A stretch of 64,000 nt of DNA. Origin: JAAXHH01 sp965248395. GTDB taxonomy: Bacteria; JAAXHH01. The number at the start of each line of letters is the position of its first letter. The stretch's first letter is position 1. The notes below the pieces were generated by a model. It ran no database searches and had not been told where the DNA came from. It worked only from the letters and a program-made list of their open reading frames with translations. Location: the NCBI GenBank assembly GCA_965248395.1, contig OZ252103.1:2232001-2296000 (forward strand), in the 5' to 3' direction. Position numbers and translations under genes: made by a program. Of this stretch, positions 28,960 to 37,762 are shown piece after piece.

Positions 28960-31056
28960 ATGGAAAACAATCCGCTGTTAAACTGGGACGATCTGCCGCC
29001 TTTCGACCAGATCCAGACCCATCATATCGAACCGGGGATCCGTGACGTGCTCGATCGTTGCGAGCGGGACCTGGTCCAACTGGAGGAGACGGCTCCCCGT
29101 TCCTGGCGGGAACTGATGGATCCGCTCGAGAAAATCGAAGACGAACTGGGCCGCACCTGGGGCATCGTTTCCCACCTGCACGGGGTCAAGAACTCTGCCG
29201 AACTGCGGGCCGTCTACGATCCCCTGCTGGCGGAAGTGGTCAAGTACAGCAATCGATTCGGTCAGAGCAAGCCCCTGTACCAGGCCTATTGCGCTCTCAG
29301 GGACAGCGACGAGGCCAAACACTTCGATCATGCCCGGCAACGCATTCTGGAGTCGGCCATACACGAGGCCGAGTTGAATGGCGTGGGGCTGGATGACGAG
29401 GACCGGGAACGTTACAACGAGATCAGCCAGCGGCTGGCGGAACTGAGTACGAAGTTCTCGAACAACGTGCTGGACGCCACGAAGGCCTTCAAAATCACGC
29501 TTGCAGAGTCCGATGAGGTCGATGGACTTCCCGCCACGCTGCTCGAACTGGCCGCCGATACGGCCAGGCAGGAGGGGCATGAGCAGGCTACCGCATCGGA
29601 TGGACCCTGGGTGCTCACCCTGGACTATCCGAGTTTCATGCCATTCATGCAGCACGGCAAGCGGAGGAACCTGCGGGAGAAAATGTACCGTGCTTACATT
29701 TCCAAGGCGTCTGACGGACAGTGGGACAACACCGCCGTGGCCGCGGAGATCATCGGTCTGAGGATAGACAAGGCCAGGCTGCTGGGATTCGATACGTTCG
29801 CGGAGTTGAGCCTGAGTCGGAAAATGGCGACCGACGCGGGATCGGTGAGGGACCTGCTCAACGAATTGAGCACGGCGAGCCGAGCCGCGGCAGAAGGGGA
29901 CATGGAGGCGCTGAAGGCGTTGGCGGGCACGGAGAAAGGCGACGACCTGAAGCACTGGGACGTCCCCTACTGGTCGGAACGGCTTCGCGAGGCGCGCTAC
30001 GATCTGAAGGATGAAGAGCTGAGACCCTATTTCCCCCTGCCCCGTGTATTGCGCGGTTTGTTCGAACTTACGGAACGGCTTTTCGGCGTGCGCCTGGAGG
30101 AGACCACCGCCGCGGTGCCCGTCTGGCATGAAGACGTGCAGTTTTTCCGGGTATACAACGACCGGAACGAACAAATGGCGGCCTTCTACCTGGATCCGTA
30201 CAGCCGTCCGGAGGAGAAACAGGGCGGAGCGTGGATGGATACGCTCGTGGGCCGGAGCGCGGTCATGGCGCCTTCCGGACAGGCCGCCCGGCTGCCCGTG
30301 GCCTACATGATCTGCAACCAGGGCAAGCCCGTCGGCGGTAAACCATCCCTCATGACGTTCCGGGAAGTGGAAACGCTGTTTCACGAGTTTGGGCATGCCC
30401 TACAGCACATGCTTACCACCATCGATTATGGCATGGCATCCGGCATTTCCAACGTGGAATGGGACGCGGTGGAAATCGCCAGCCAGTTCATGGAAAACTG
30501 GTGTTACGACCGGGATACGCTCAAAGTTCTGGCCCGGCACTACGAGACGGACGAACCACTCCCCGATGAAACCATCGACCGGTTGCTTGGCGCGCGGACC
30601 TTTCGGGAAGGCAGCAACACGCTCAGGCAGGTGAACTTCGGCCTGCTCGACATGGAACTCCACCAGCGCTTCGATCCCGCGGGACAGGAGACTATACTGG
30701 ACGTACAGCGGCGGATCGACGCGGAGACGCTGATCCTGCCTTCGCTGGAAGTAGACAGGTTCTACTGTTCATTCTCCCATATTTTCGCGGGGGGCTATGC
30801 CGCGGGGTACTACAGCTACAAGTGGTCGGAAGTGTTGAGCGCGGACGCCTTCTCCGCCTTCGAGGAAGCGGGGCTGGACGACGACGGAGAGATACGGCGG
30901 CTGGGCCGCAGGTTCCGCGATACCATCCTTGCCCTCGGCGGCAGCAGGCATCCCATGGATGTCTTCAAGAATTTCCGCGGCCGGGAACCGACCACGGAAG
31001 CGCTGCTCCGGCAGGGCGGCCTGGTGGAGGCGGACGCGGGTTCGGCGTCCACCTGA
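28960..31056 (+). CDS. prlC: M3-family metallopeptidase, oligopeptidase A-like
   Basis: A 698-residue zinc oligopeptidase, close in length to E. coli oligopeptidase A (680). The zinc site H-E-F-G-H is at about 475-479 within LFHEFGHALQHML, with the third ligand Glu in the following helix (GISNVEWDAVEIASQF). NPLLNWDDLPPFDQI at the start and FAGGYAAGYYSYKWSEVL near the C-terminus are diagnostic of OpdA/Dcp peptidases. It would cut short peptides in the cytoplasm, in line with the peptide importers here. A Gfo/Idh gene follows after 21 bases in the same direction. Confidence 0.95.
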   Translation: MENNPLLNWDDLPPFDQIQTHHIEPGIRDVLDRCERDLVQLEETAPRSWRELMDPLEKIEDELGRTWGIVSHLHGVKNSAELRAVYDPLLAEVVKYSNRFGQSKPLYQAYCALRDSDEAKHFDHARQRILESAIHEAELNGVGLDDEDRERYNEISQRLAELSTKFSNNVLDATKAFKITLAESDEVDGLPATLLELAADTARQEGHEQATASDGPWVLTLDYPSFMPFMQHGKRRNLREKMYRAYISKASDGQWDNTAVAAEIIGLRIDKARLLGFDTFAELSLSRKMATDAGSVRDLLNELSTASRAAAEGDMEALKALAGTEKGDDLKHWDVPYWSERLREARYDLKDEELRPYFPLPRVLRGLFELTERLFGVRLEETTAAVPVWHEDVQFFRVYNDRNEQMAAFYLDPYSRPEEKQGGAWMDTLVGRSAVMAPSGQAARLPVAYMICNQGKPVGGKPSLMTFREVETLFHEFGHALQHMLTTIDYGMASGISNVEWDAVEIASQFMENWCYDRDTLKVLARHYETDEPLPDETIDRLLGARTFREGSNTLRQVNFGLLDMELHQRFDPAGQETILDVQRRIDAETLILPSLEVDRFYCSFSHIFAGGYAAGYYSYKWSEVLSADAFSAFEEAGLDDDGEIRRLGRRFRDTILALGGSRHPMDVFKNFRGREPTTEALLRQGGLVEADAGSAST

Positions 31057-31077
31057 TCTTACCGGCGGGTTTTCACC

Positions 31078-32154
31078 ATGAACGACTCCGTTCGCATCGG
31101 AATGATCGGCGCCGGTCACATCGCCTATGCCCACGCCGAGGCGTGGCGAAATGAAGCCACACTGACCGCGGTCAGCAGTCGACGCCCGGGAAGCGCCCTG
31201 AAACTGGCGACACAATTCAACATTCCCCATGTATGCCGAAACACGGACGAACTGCTGGACCGCGATGACATCGACGCGGTCGGCATCACCACGCCGCACC
31301 ACCTGCATCATCCGATGGCCATGGCGGCCATGGCGGCCGGCAAGTCCGTGTTCTGCGAAAAGCCGCTCGCCCTGGACGGGATGCAGGCACAGGAGATGTG
31401 GACCGCCGCCGAGCGATCCGATGTAAAAACCGGTGTGCAATCGGGAATTCGCCTGTTCCCTGCCCTTCGGCTCCTTTTCCGATTGCTGCGCGAGGGAAAG
31501 GCCGGAAGCATCCACGCCTTCGACGCCCACTGGTCCTTCGACTGGGCCCGGCAACCGGACTTCCCGCTCACCTGGCGGTTCAAACTGGCCGAGGCGGGAA
31601 CCGGCGCCCTTGGCGACCTCGGGGTGTACATGATCGATGCGGCCAGGTGGCTGGTCGGCGAGATCTCGCAGGTAAACGCCGAACTGGCACAGTTCGTTAC
31701 GCATCGTCCCTTGCTGACCGCATGGGAACATTTCGGCGAACTGTGCAGGATGCATGAAAAAGGTGCGCTGGAGACCTCCCGTCAGACCGGGCGCGTGGAA
31801 AACGATGACGTCTGCCAGTTGATGCTACGATTTGAAAACGGCGCGTTCGGGTCGATCCGAGCCAGCAGGTTGCACCAGGAAACGTCCTTGCGCGTCGATT
31901 GCGAGCGGACTTCCTATTTCTGGCAGATGGACGGAGACGGGCGCCTGATGGAACGGTCGTCGGAGGCGGCATACACCCCCGTTGAGATCCCTGGAACACC
32001 CAGTGATGACACCATCGTCACGACGTTCCTGAACAATATCCGACGGGATGAGGATGAAGCGCCCACCTTCCGGGACGGCCTGGCGGCCCAACTCGTAATC
32101 GACGCGGCGGTCCGATCTCACGAAACGGGCAGTTGGGTTGATGTCGAGCGATGA
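31078..32154 (+). CDS. Gfo/Idh/MocA family oxidoreductase
   Basis: A 358-residue NAD(P)-dependent oxidoreductase. The Rossmann loop GMIGAGHIAYAHAEAW, VGITTPHHLHHPMAMAAMAAGKSVFCEKPLAL with the E-K-P lysine, and a C-terminal domain with GDLGVYMIDAARWLVG (G-x-H replaced by D-L-G-V-Y) are typical. It likely interconverts a sugar or inositol hydroxyl and ketone. It lies between the oligopeptidase and mqnB, with 48 bases to mqnB; whether these genes are functionally related is doubtful. Confidence 0.92.
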   Translation: MNDSVRIGMIGAGHIAYAHAEAWRNEATLTAVSSRRPGSALKLATQFNIPHVCRNTDELLDRDDIDAVGITTPHHLHHPMAMAAMAAGKSVFCEKPLALDGMQAQEMWTAAERSDVKTGVQSGIRLFPALRLLFRLLREGKAGSIHAFDAHWSFDWARQPDFPLTWRFKLAEAGTGALGDLGVYMIDAARWLVGEISQVNAELAQFVTHRPLLTAWEHFGELCRMHEKGALETSRQTGRVENDDVCQLMLRFENGAFGSIRASRLHQETSLRVDCERTSYFWQMDGDGRLMERSSEAAYTPVEIPGTPSDDTIVTTFLNNIRRDEDEAPTFRDGLAAQLVIDAAVRSHETGSWVDVER

Positions 32155-32202
32155 AGGACGGTAGCGTGCTTTCCTGAAGCCCGGACTGGCCGGTGAGTTC
32201 CC

Positions 32203-33018
32203 ATGAAACTGGATTTCCTGCTGATATCCGCGACGAAAATGGAACAGGAACGGATTCGTGCAAGGATGGAGATCTCCGGATCGGACCATCCCCATGGCCG
32301 GCCGTGGCACCACGGTACGTTGTCGGGGAAGAGTGTGATCCTGGTCGAGGGAGGCGTGGGACAGGTCAACACGGCGGCGGCCCTGACCCTGGCGCTGATC
32401 CGCCACGCGCCAGCCATGATCCTGCAATTCGGTGTAGGCGGCGCCTACGAAAAGTCTGGTATGACCACGGGCGACCTCGCCATCGCCACGGAGGAATGCT
32501 ACGGCGATACGGGCGTCATGACGCCGGAAGGATGGCTGGACATGGAGCGTCTGGGTATTCCCATGATCCCCGGCCAGGTCGATTCCCGGGGGAGGACGCT
32601 TCGGAAACCCCTGTACAACAGGATACCCCTCGATTCCACACTGGTCGAAAAGATCCACCAGTCCCTGGAATCCGGGCTGGAAGGGGAAGACGCGCACGGG
32701 ATTGAGGCCGGTCCATTCGTAACCGTACAGCTATGCAGCGGCATTAAGTCCCTGGGCGATGAACTGGCAGTCCGTTACGACGGGATCTGCGAGAACATGG
32801 AGGGCGCGGCGGCCGCCCATGTTGCCAGGATCAACGAAGTACCCTTCGTGGAGATACGCGGCATCAGCAACCGGGTGGTGGACCGGGACCTTTCGCAATG
32901 GGATCTTCCCCTGGCTATCCGTCGCTGCCAGCAGGCGGTCGAACTGATCGTCGAACGAGGGGGTTCATTGATGCGACGCGAGCACACTGGATCCGCACGC
33001 AGACAGGTGGGTACATGA
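32203..33018 (+). CDS. mqnB: Futalosine hydrolase
   Basis: A 271-residue nucleoside-phosphorylase-fold protein. DFLLISATKMEQERI, VEGGVGQVNTAAALTLAL, ILQFGVGGAYEKSG, ENMEGAAAAHVA and IRGISNRVVDRD match MqnB, which removes the base from futalosine to give dehypoxanthine futalosine in the alternative menaquinone pathway. The E-N-M-E-G-A segment carries the ribose/catalytic Glu pattern. Its TGA overlaps the ATG of mqnD (ATGA), strong pathway evidence. A few extra charged residues at the C-terminus come from reading into the mqnD ribosome-binding region. Confidence 0.92.
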   Translation: MKLDFLLISATKMEQERIRARMEISGSDHPHGRPWHHGTLSGKSVILVEGGVGQVNTAAALTLALIRHAPAMILQFGVGGAYEKSGMTTGDLAIATEECYGDTGVMTPEGWLDMERLGIPMIPGQVDSRGRTLRKPLYNRIPLDSTLVEKIHQSLESGLEGEDAHGIEAGPFVTVQLCSGIKSLGDELAVRYDGICENMEGAAAAHVARINEVPFVEIRGISNRVVDRDLSQWDLPLAIRRCQQAVELIVERGGSLMRREHTGSARRQVGT

Positions 33019-33842
33019 ACGCCTTGTCCCTGGGGTACTCGCCGTGCCCCAACGATACGTTTATCTTCTTCGCCCTGACCCAGGGCCGTATACCAGAATC
33101 ACCCCCATGCCGGGAAGTGCTCGAGGACATCGAAACCCTGAATACCCTGGCCATGGAACGCAAACTGGACCTGACCAAGATCTCCTTCCACGCCCTGGGT
33201 TACTTGCGGGACCATTACGTTCTTCTTCGTGCCGGCGGCGCCCTGGGAAGGGGATGCGGGCCCCTGGTCGTTGCGAGGAAACCGTTGTCTCCGGACGGGC
33301 TGAAGGGCAGGAAAATCGCGTTACCCGGCCGCCTGACCACCGCTGCCCTGCTGCTCGGACTGTTCGATCCTACGCTGGATCAACTGGTCTACCTGCCCTT
33401 CGACGAGATCATGCCGGCCTGCAGCAGCGGAGAAGTCGATGCCGGCGTGATCATCCACGAAAGCCGGTTCACCTTCGCCGAATACGGACTGTCGAAGGTG
33501 ATTGACCTCGGAGCCTGGTGGGAGGATGAAACCGGACATCCCATTCCCCTTGGCGGCATACTCGCGAGGAGGGACCTGGGTAAAGCATTGCACGCGCGAC
33601 TGGAACGATCGATCCGCGCGAGTATCGAATACGCCTACGCCCATCCCGGGGAGGCATGGCCCTACATACGTCGCTACGCGCAGGAAATGGATGAAGCGGT
33701 GATGCAGCAGCATATCGATCTGTACGTCAATCAGTACTCGCTGCAATACGGTGACGACGGTGAAGCGGCGATACGCGATCTTTACGCCCGGGCCGGGGAA
33801 GCGGGCATCGTACCGGCATCGAAGCATGCTCTTTTCGAATGA
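33015..33842 (+). CDS. mqnD: 1,4-dihydroxy-6-naphthoate synthase
   Basis: A 275-residue periplasmic-binding-protein-fold enzyme. LSLGYSPCPNDTFIFFAL at the N-terminus is the hallmark of MqnD; LTKISFHALGYL, IALPGRLTTAALLL and AGVIIHESRFTF follow. It converts cyclic dehypoxanthine futalosine into 1,4-dihydroxy-6-naphthoate, the last ring-forming step of the futalosine route. I chose the ATG at 33015 because it overlaps the mqnB stop and starts exactly at the conserved motif. MqnA and MqnC are not in this window. Confidence 0.95.
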   Translation: MNALSLGYSPCPNDTFIFFALTQGRIPESPPCREVLEDIETLNTLAMERKLDLTKISFHALGYLRDHYVLLRAGGALGRGCGPLVVARKPLSPDGLKGRKIALPGRLTTAALLLGLFDPTLDQLVYLPFDEIMPACSSGEVDAGVIIHESRFTFAEYGLSKVIDLGAWWEDETGHPIPLGGILARRDLGKALHARLERSIRASIEYAYAHPGEAWPYIRRYAQEMDEAVMQQHIDLYVNQYSLQYGDDGEAAIRDLYARAGEAGIVPASKHALFE

Positions 33843-33908
33843 CGGTCTCTCACGAGTGACGACTCCACGGTAAGCGGTGTAACTACTCAAAACAAAGCGA
33901 GGATAAAT

Positions 33909-34721
33909 ATGCGCATACTGATCTTGACGGACATGGAAGGGGTAAGCGGCATCGTGGCCTGGGACCAGGTGACGGGCGGAAAGCCCATGTACGAGGAGGG
34001 CCGTCGGCTATACACCGAGGAGATCAACGCTGCCGTACGGGGCGCTCGTGCCGCGGGGGCCGAGGAGATCGTGGTGGTCGACTGCCACGGAGCTGGTGGA
34101 GACTGGACTTTCAACTCGCTGATACCCGAGTTGCTCGATCCCGGCTGCGAATGGGTCGCCAAGCATCCGTGGTCACGATACACAGAGATGTTCGAGACGG
34201 GCTGCGACGCTGCGGTGTTCATCGGCATGCATGCCCGGGCGAACACGCCGGACGGGGTGATGTGCCATACGATTTCTACCACGGGTTGGCGCAGCCTGCG
34301 ATTCAATGACGACCTGGTGGGCGAAGTCGGCATCAACGCAGCCCTCTGCGGTCACTATGACTGTTCCGTGCTGATGGTCACCGGCGACGAGGCCGTATGC
34401 CGGGAATCCCGGGAGCTACTGGGAGAAAACCTGCCGATCGTGGCCGTCAAACGGGGTCTTTCGCGATATTCGGCCAGGCAGATTCCACCCGTTAAGGCAA
34501 GAAAGATGATCGAGGAGGGCACGCGGCGGGCTCTACAGGAAGTACCGGACATCAAACCCTACGTGCCGACGGCGCCCACGAAGATCACCATTGAACTGGA
34601 CACCGTGGATAACGCGGCACACTACAAGGGCAGACCGGGTGTTACATTTCCCGATTCCCTGACCGTCCTCAGCGAAGGCAGGGACTGGATGGAAGCTTGG
34701 AACCAGATCTGGGGCTGGTAG
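33909..34721 (+). CDS. M55-family D-aminopeptidase (DppA-like)
   Basis: A 270-residue zinc peptidase of family M55. Ligand candidates D8, E10 (TDMEGVSG), H60 (VDCHG), H108 (IGMHA) and E139 match those of Bacillus DppA, and C119 sits where its nucleophilic Cys is found (GVMCHT). DppA releases D-alanine from D-Ala-containing dipeptides, often alongside dipeptide importers. GAGGATAAAT precedes the ATG. It is separated by 66 bases from mqnD and appears to be transcribed from its own start. Confidence 0.9.
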   Translation: MRILILTDMEGVSGIVAWDQVTGGKPMYEEGRRLYTEEINAAVRGARAAGAEEIVVVDCHGAGGDWTFNSLIPELLDPGCEWVAKHPWSRYTEMFETGCDAAVFIGMHARANTPDGVMCHTISTTGWRSLRFNDDLVGEVGINAALCGHYDCSVLMVTGDEAVCRESRELLGENLPIVAVKRGLSRYSARQIPPVKARKMIEEGTRRALQEVPDIKPYVPTAPTKITIELDTVDNAAHYKGRPGVTFPDSLTVLSEGRDWMEAWNQIWGW

Positions 34722-34805
34722 GACCGGTCGAATGGTACTGGTTTAGTTCGAGCAACCTACAGGCACAATCCTAGCAGGCACCATTCTGGAGTTTTCCGGG
34801 AAATA

Positions 34806-35624
34806 CTACATGCGGTCCATCAGGTTCCGGATGAAGCGCAGGTCCGTCCGGGCGAGATCAACGACCGAATCCACGGGCTCTCCCCCGTATTCGCTGTGCA
34901 TGCTGACGGGCCCATCGAATCCCTGGGCCTTCAGCGTGGCCAGCGCAGTGGTCCAGTCCCCGAAGCCCGTGCCCAGCCGGACCACGTCAACTCCCCACTG
35001 TCTTTGGCCGTCCCGTACGTTGGATACTCTCACCAGGTCCTTGAAGGACATGACGGCCAGGTATTCCCTGACGATATTGAGGGCCATGTCGATCGGCTCT
35101 CCGCAGATGGACAGGTGTCCCACGTCCGCGAACACGCCGACGTGCTCAGGGTTGAATCCCTTGACCACGTGCATGACGGAAGACGAATTCAGGCCCATGG
35201 AGTGGCCGGAATGGTTGTGCACGACCGTTTTGACACCCGTTTTTTCCGATAGGCGCTGGAAACCGTCCAGTTCCTTGCGCACCCGGTCCAGTTCGACCCA
35301 GTAATCCGTTCCCGGCGACCAGTGCCAGTATCCCAGCTTGATGTGTTTCACGCCGTTTTTCCCGCATGCCTGGTAGTACCTTTCCACGTAATCGAGGGAT
35401 GTAGTATTGAAATCGCCCGGCGCGGTGACAAGGGGTATGGACAACCCCTCGCCGGAAAGTACCTTTACGGCTTCCGGCAGCGCCCTGTCTATGTTTTCCG
35501 GATTCACGGGATATCCTTCGCGCACGCAGAGATCGGCGCCGGATACGCCCACGCTATTCAATGCTTCGGCGATTTCCCGCAGCGAGCGTCCTTCCAGATG
35601 CTTGGTGAACATGATGAACTGCAT
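34806..35624 (-). CDS. Sugar phosphate isomerase/epimerase family protein
   Basis: A 272-residue TIM-barrel protein of the xylose-isomerase-like/AP-endonuclease-2 family. Metal-site candidates are seen in VVHNHSG, GVFADVGHLSICG and MHSEYGG. SGADLCVREGYPV near the N-terminus and YYQACGKNGVKHIKLG are typical. It would isomerise or epimerise a sugar derivative, or act as a dehydratase, in the cytoplasm; the substrate is not predictable. It is preceded by the DUF6785 transporter gene in the same direction. Confidence 0.88.
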   Translation of the reverse strand: MQFIMFTKHLEGRSLREIAEALNSVGVSGADLCVREGYPVNPENIDRALPEAVKVLSGEGLSIPLVTAPGDFNTTSLDYVERYYQACGKNGVKHIKLGYWHWSPGTDYWVELDRVRKELDGFQRLSEKTGVKTVVHNHSGHSMGLNSSSVMHVVKGFNPEHVGVFADVGHLSICGEPIDMALNIVREYLAVMSFKDLVRVSNVRDGQRQWGVDVVRLGTGFGDWTTALATLKAQGFDGPVSMHSEYGGEPVDSVVDLARTDLRFIRNLMDRM

Positions 35625-35756
35625 GCGTCAAATCCTCCATGAAGAAAACTGCAGGCGATGTGCGGACCCGAAAGTGACCACGCTACACGGATAAACAGCA
35701 ATTGAAAGATAGACTGGTGGAGCTCAGAAGCCAGACTCCAGGGGACAGTCTTCGAT

Positions 35757-37742
35757 TCAATAGGACTCCCAGCGATGAGGCCGGTCCGGGAACCAGGCCA
35801 GGTCGATCCCCATGGCGACGAGCTGCCAGAAGAGATAGGCGAGCAGGATACCAATAAACATCCGGCGGACCTTCTGGTAAAGCGCCGGACCGCCGATGCG
35901 GAAGACGATGGTCTGGACCAGCCAGGCCAGGAAAATCGGAAAGAACGCGTTTCGCACCGGGGCGGACATGACGACCACCATGCCTACGGGATGCAGGGGC
36001 CACCACGGCAGGAGAAACCTTCCAGCCAGGAGCACGAACATCATTACGACACCGCTCCCGAAAAACATGATTTCGAGATCGCTGATCTGGGTCGCGTTGT
36101 TGACCCATGTCACGATCAGGTCGTAGAATTGGTTGCCCCTCGTGGTGCCCAGGTCGGTCCGGAGGTTCTGTGCGCCGTAGGTGTTTCCGGCGTAGATCAG
36201 ATATCCGATGGAAGCCACGGCGCTCAGGCAGAACGCGGCGGCCACGCTGGCGAAAAGGTGTTTTGCGGAGGGCCGGCTACTTGAAACTCCGGTTTTAGGT
36301 TCGTGATCGGGCCGCGCCTGGATTCGCTGCCGCCAGTGGGATTTCAGCCAGGCGACGTGGGACGTGCCGATCATGGTGAAGGTCCGCCAGTTGCGCGCGA
36401 ACCCGTTGGCCATGCCCAGCGTGGTCAAATCGCCGTGGCTGATCTGGGAGGAACCGACGATGGCGATGGAGAACTGGTGGCTGTTGATGGGCAGATCGAG
36501 CGTCACCACGCCCGTTTCCGCCACCACGCGCGCCATGGCGATGTAGAAGATGAAGAGGAGCGTGATGAACAGCGCCATGATCGGAAGGGACAGGCCGGCG
36601 GCGTACAGCCAGCACACGATAAAGAACATTCCCAGCAGGAATCCGAAGACGGCGGTCCGGTAGGAGAACAGCTCCTCGTCGTCATCCAGCCGTCCGGTCC
36701 GGCCCAGGGCGTGCCGCCACACTTCCTTGAGATGCCTCCGCGCCATCCACAGGCCAAAGAGGACGAAGGTCACCAGGCCCGCGATGGATTGAATGCCGAC
36801 CAGGCCCCCGTGGATGATGGTTCCGGAGGTGGATCCGATGCCGACACGGTTGAGCGTACCCTCCTGCAGTACGTAAAAGACCAGGAAGAACCACATGCTG
36901 AGCAGTACGTCCCGGTTAACGAAGATCAGCAGGCAGAAGACGAACACGTTCATTTGAAAAGTGAGCGCGGGAAAGGCGGGATCAAGGGTAAGAGGCTGGG
37001 AATGTTCGGCCATGATCGGGATCGGGGGCCACACGCCCCAGAAAGAGATGATGTTCCAGACCATGAAAAGCGACATGACCGCCGCGCCGGTCAGGGTCCA
37101 TCGGCTGATGCCGTCTTCCTTGGCTCCACCCAGCGAGATCAGGTGCAGGCCGACTTCGCCCAGGGGAAACTGGAGGCGTTCGTGTTCGACCCACTGCTTT
37201 CGGAGCATGACGACGATGCACGCGCCTACGAAAAGCAGGACGAGAATGAAAGAACCCCACCAGAACAGGGGAGACAGCCACGCGCCCCAGGGGATCGACT
37301 GCCCGGACTGGAGTCCCTCGTAGAACACCCTCGCCGCCGCCCGGTCGCTGAGGACCAGCCAGTCGGGCAAATGGGGGAAGAAGATCGATTCCCAGCTGTT
37401 TTCCGGGGAGGCGAAGTAAAACGGCGCGGTGATCACGGTGAGCAGGTACTTCGTCATGGCCTGGTCGGGCACGGTGGATGCGATCCACCCCATGGCGAAG
37501 ATGACGATCATTTCGTAGAAGGAGAGCGCAGAAGCTGGACGGAATCTCGCGACCAGGGTATTGGGAAGCAGAACGCAGAACAAGAAGGGGAAGAGGAACA
37601 CCGGGGGAAGATGGGTTGCCGCCGGTTCGTAACCGATCCGGTTGGCGCTGTATTCACCCGTAAAGCCGATGAATATCGATAGCGCGGCCCCGATGAGGAC
37701 CGCCCTGAGGGACTGGATACGTTGGAAAACGATGGTCGGCAT
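35757..37742 (-). CDS. DUF6785/DUF6784-type polytopic membrane protein
   Basis: A 661-residue integral membrane protein with about 14 hydrophobic segments, matching the large uncharacterised proteins annotated DUF6785 (N-terminal) and DUF6784 (C-terminal) in planctomycete, Latescibacterota and related genomes. Recognisable parts: LPPVFLFPFLFCVLLPN, WGAWLSPLFWWGSF, RARVVAETG-like ARVVAETGVVTLDLPI. The organisation recalls OPT-type transporters, which is inference. I prefer the ATG at 37742 (AGGA 8 bases upstream) to the ATG at 37772, which would overlap the NhaC gene. It follows NhaC by 20 bases. Confidence 0.75.
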   Translation of the reverse strand: MPTIVFQRIQSLRAVLIGAALSIFIGFTGEYSANRIGYEPAATHLPPVFLFPFLFCVLLPNTLVARFRPASALSFYEMIVIFAMGWIASTVPDQAMTKYLLTVITAPFYFASPENSWESIFFPHLPDWLVLSDRAAARVFYEGLQSGQSIPWGAWLSPLFWWGSFILVLLFVGACIVVMLRKQWVEHERLQFPLGEVGLHLISLGGAKEDGISRWTLTGAAVMSLFMVWNIISFWGVWPPIPIMAEHSQPLTLDPAFPALTFQMNVFVFCLLIFVNRDVLLSMWFFLVFYVLQEGTLNRVGIGSTSGTIIHGGLVGIQSIAGLVTFVLFGLWMARRHLKEVWRHALGRTGRLDDDEELFSYRTAVFGFLLGMFFIVCWLYAAGLSLPIMALFITLLFIFYIAMARVVAETGVVTLDLPINSHQFSIAIVGSSQISHGDLTTLGMANGFARNWRTFTMIGTSHVAWLKSHWRQRIQARPDHEPKTGVSSSRPSAKHLFASVAAAFCLSAVASIGYLIYAGNTYGAQNLRTDLGTTRGNQFYDLIVTWVNNATQISDLEIMFFGSGVVMMFVLLAGRFLLPWWPLHPVGMVVVMSAPVRNAFFPIFLAWLVQTIVFRIGGPALYQKVRRMFIGILLAYLFWQLVAMGIDLAWFPDRPHRWESY

Positions 37743-37762
37743 CGAAGATTCCTGAAACGGAA

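Noticed and set aside
36303..37682. Long ORF (459 codons) antisense to the DUF6785 gene
   Set aside because: It lies wholly opposite a well-supported membrane protein, is rich in His, Asp, Arg and Gln as mirror frames of GC-rich genes are, and shows no family motif.
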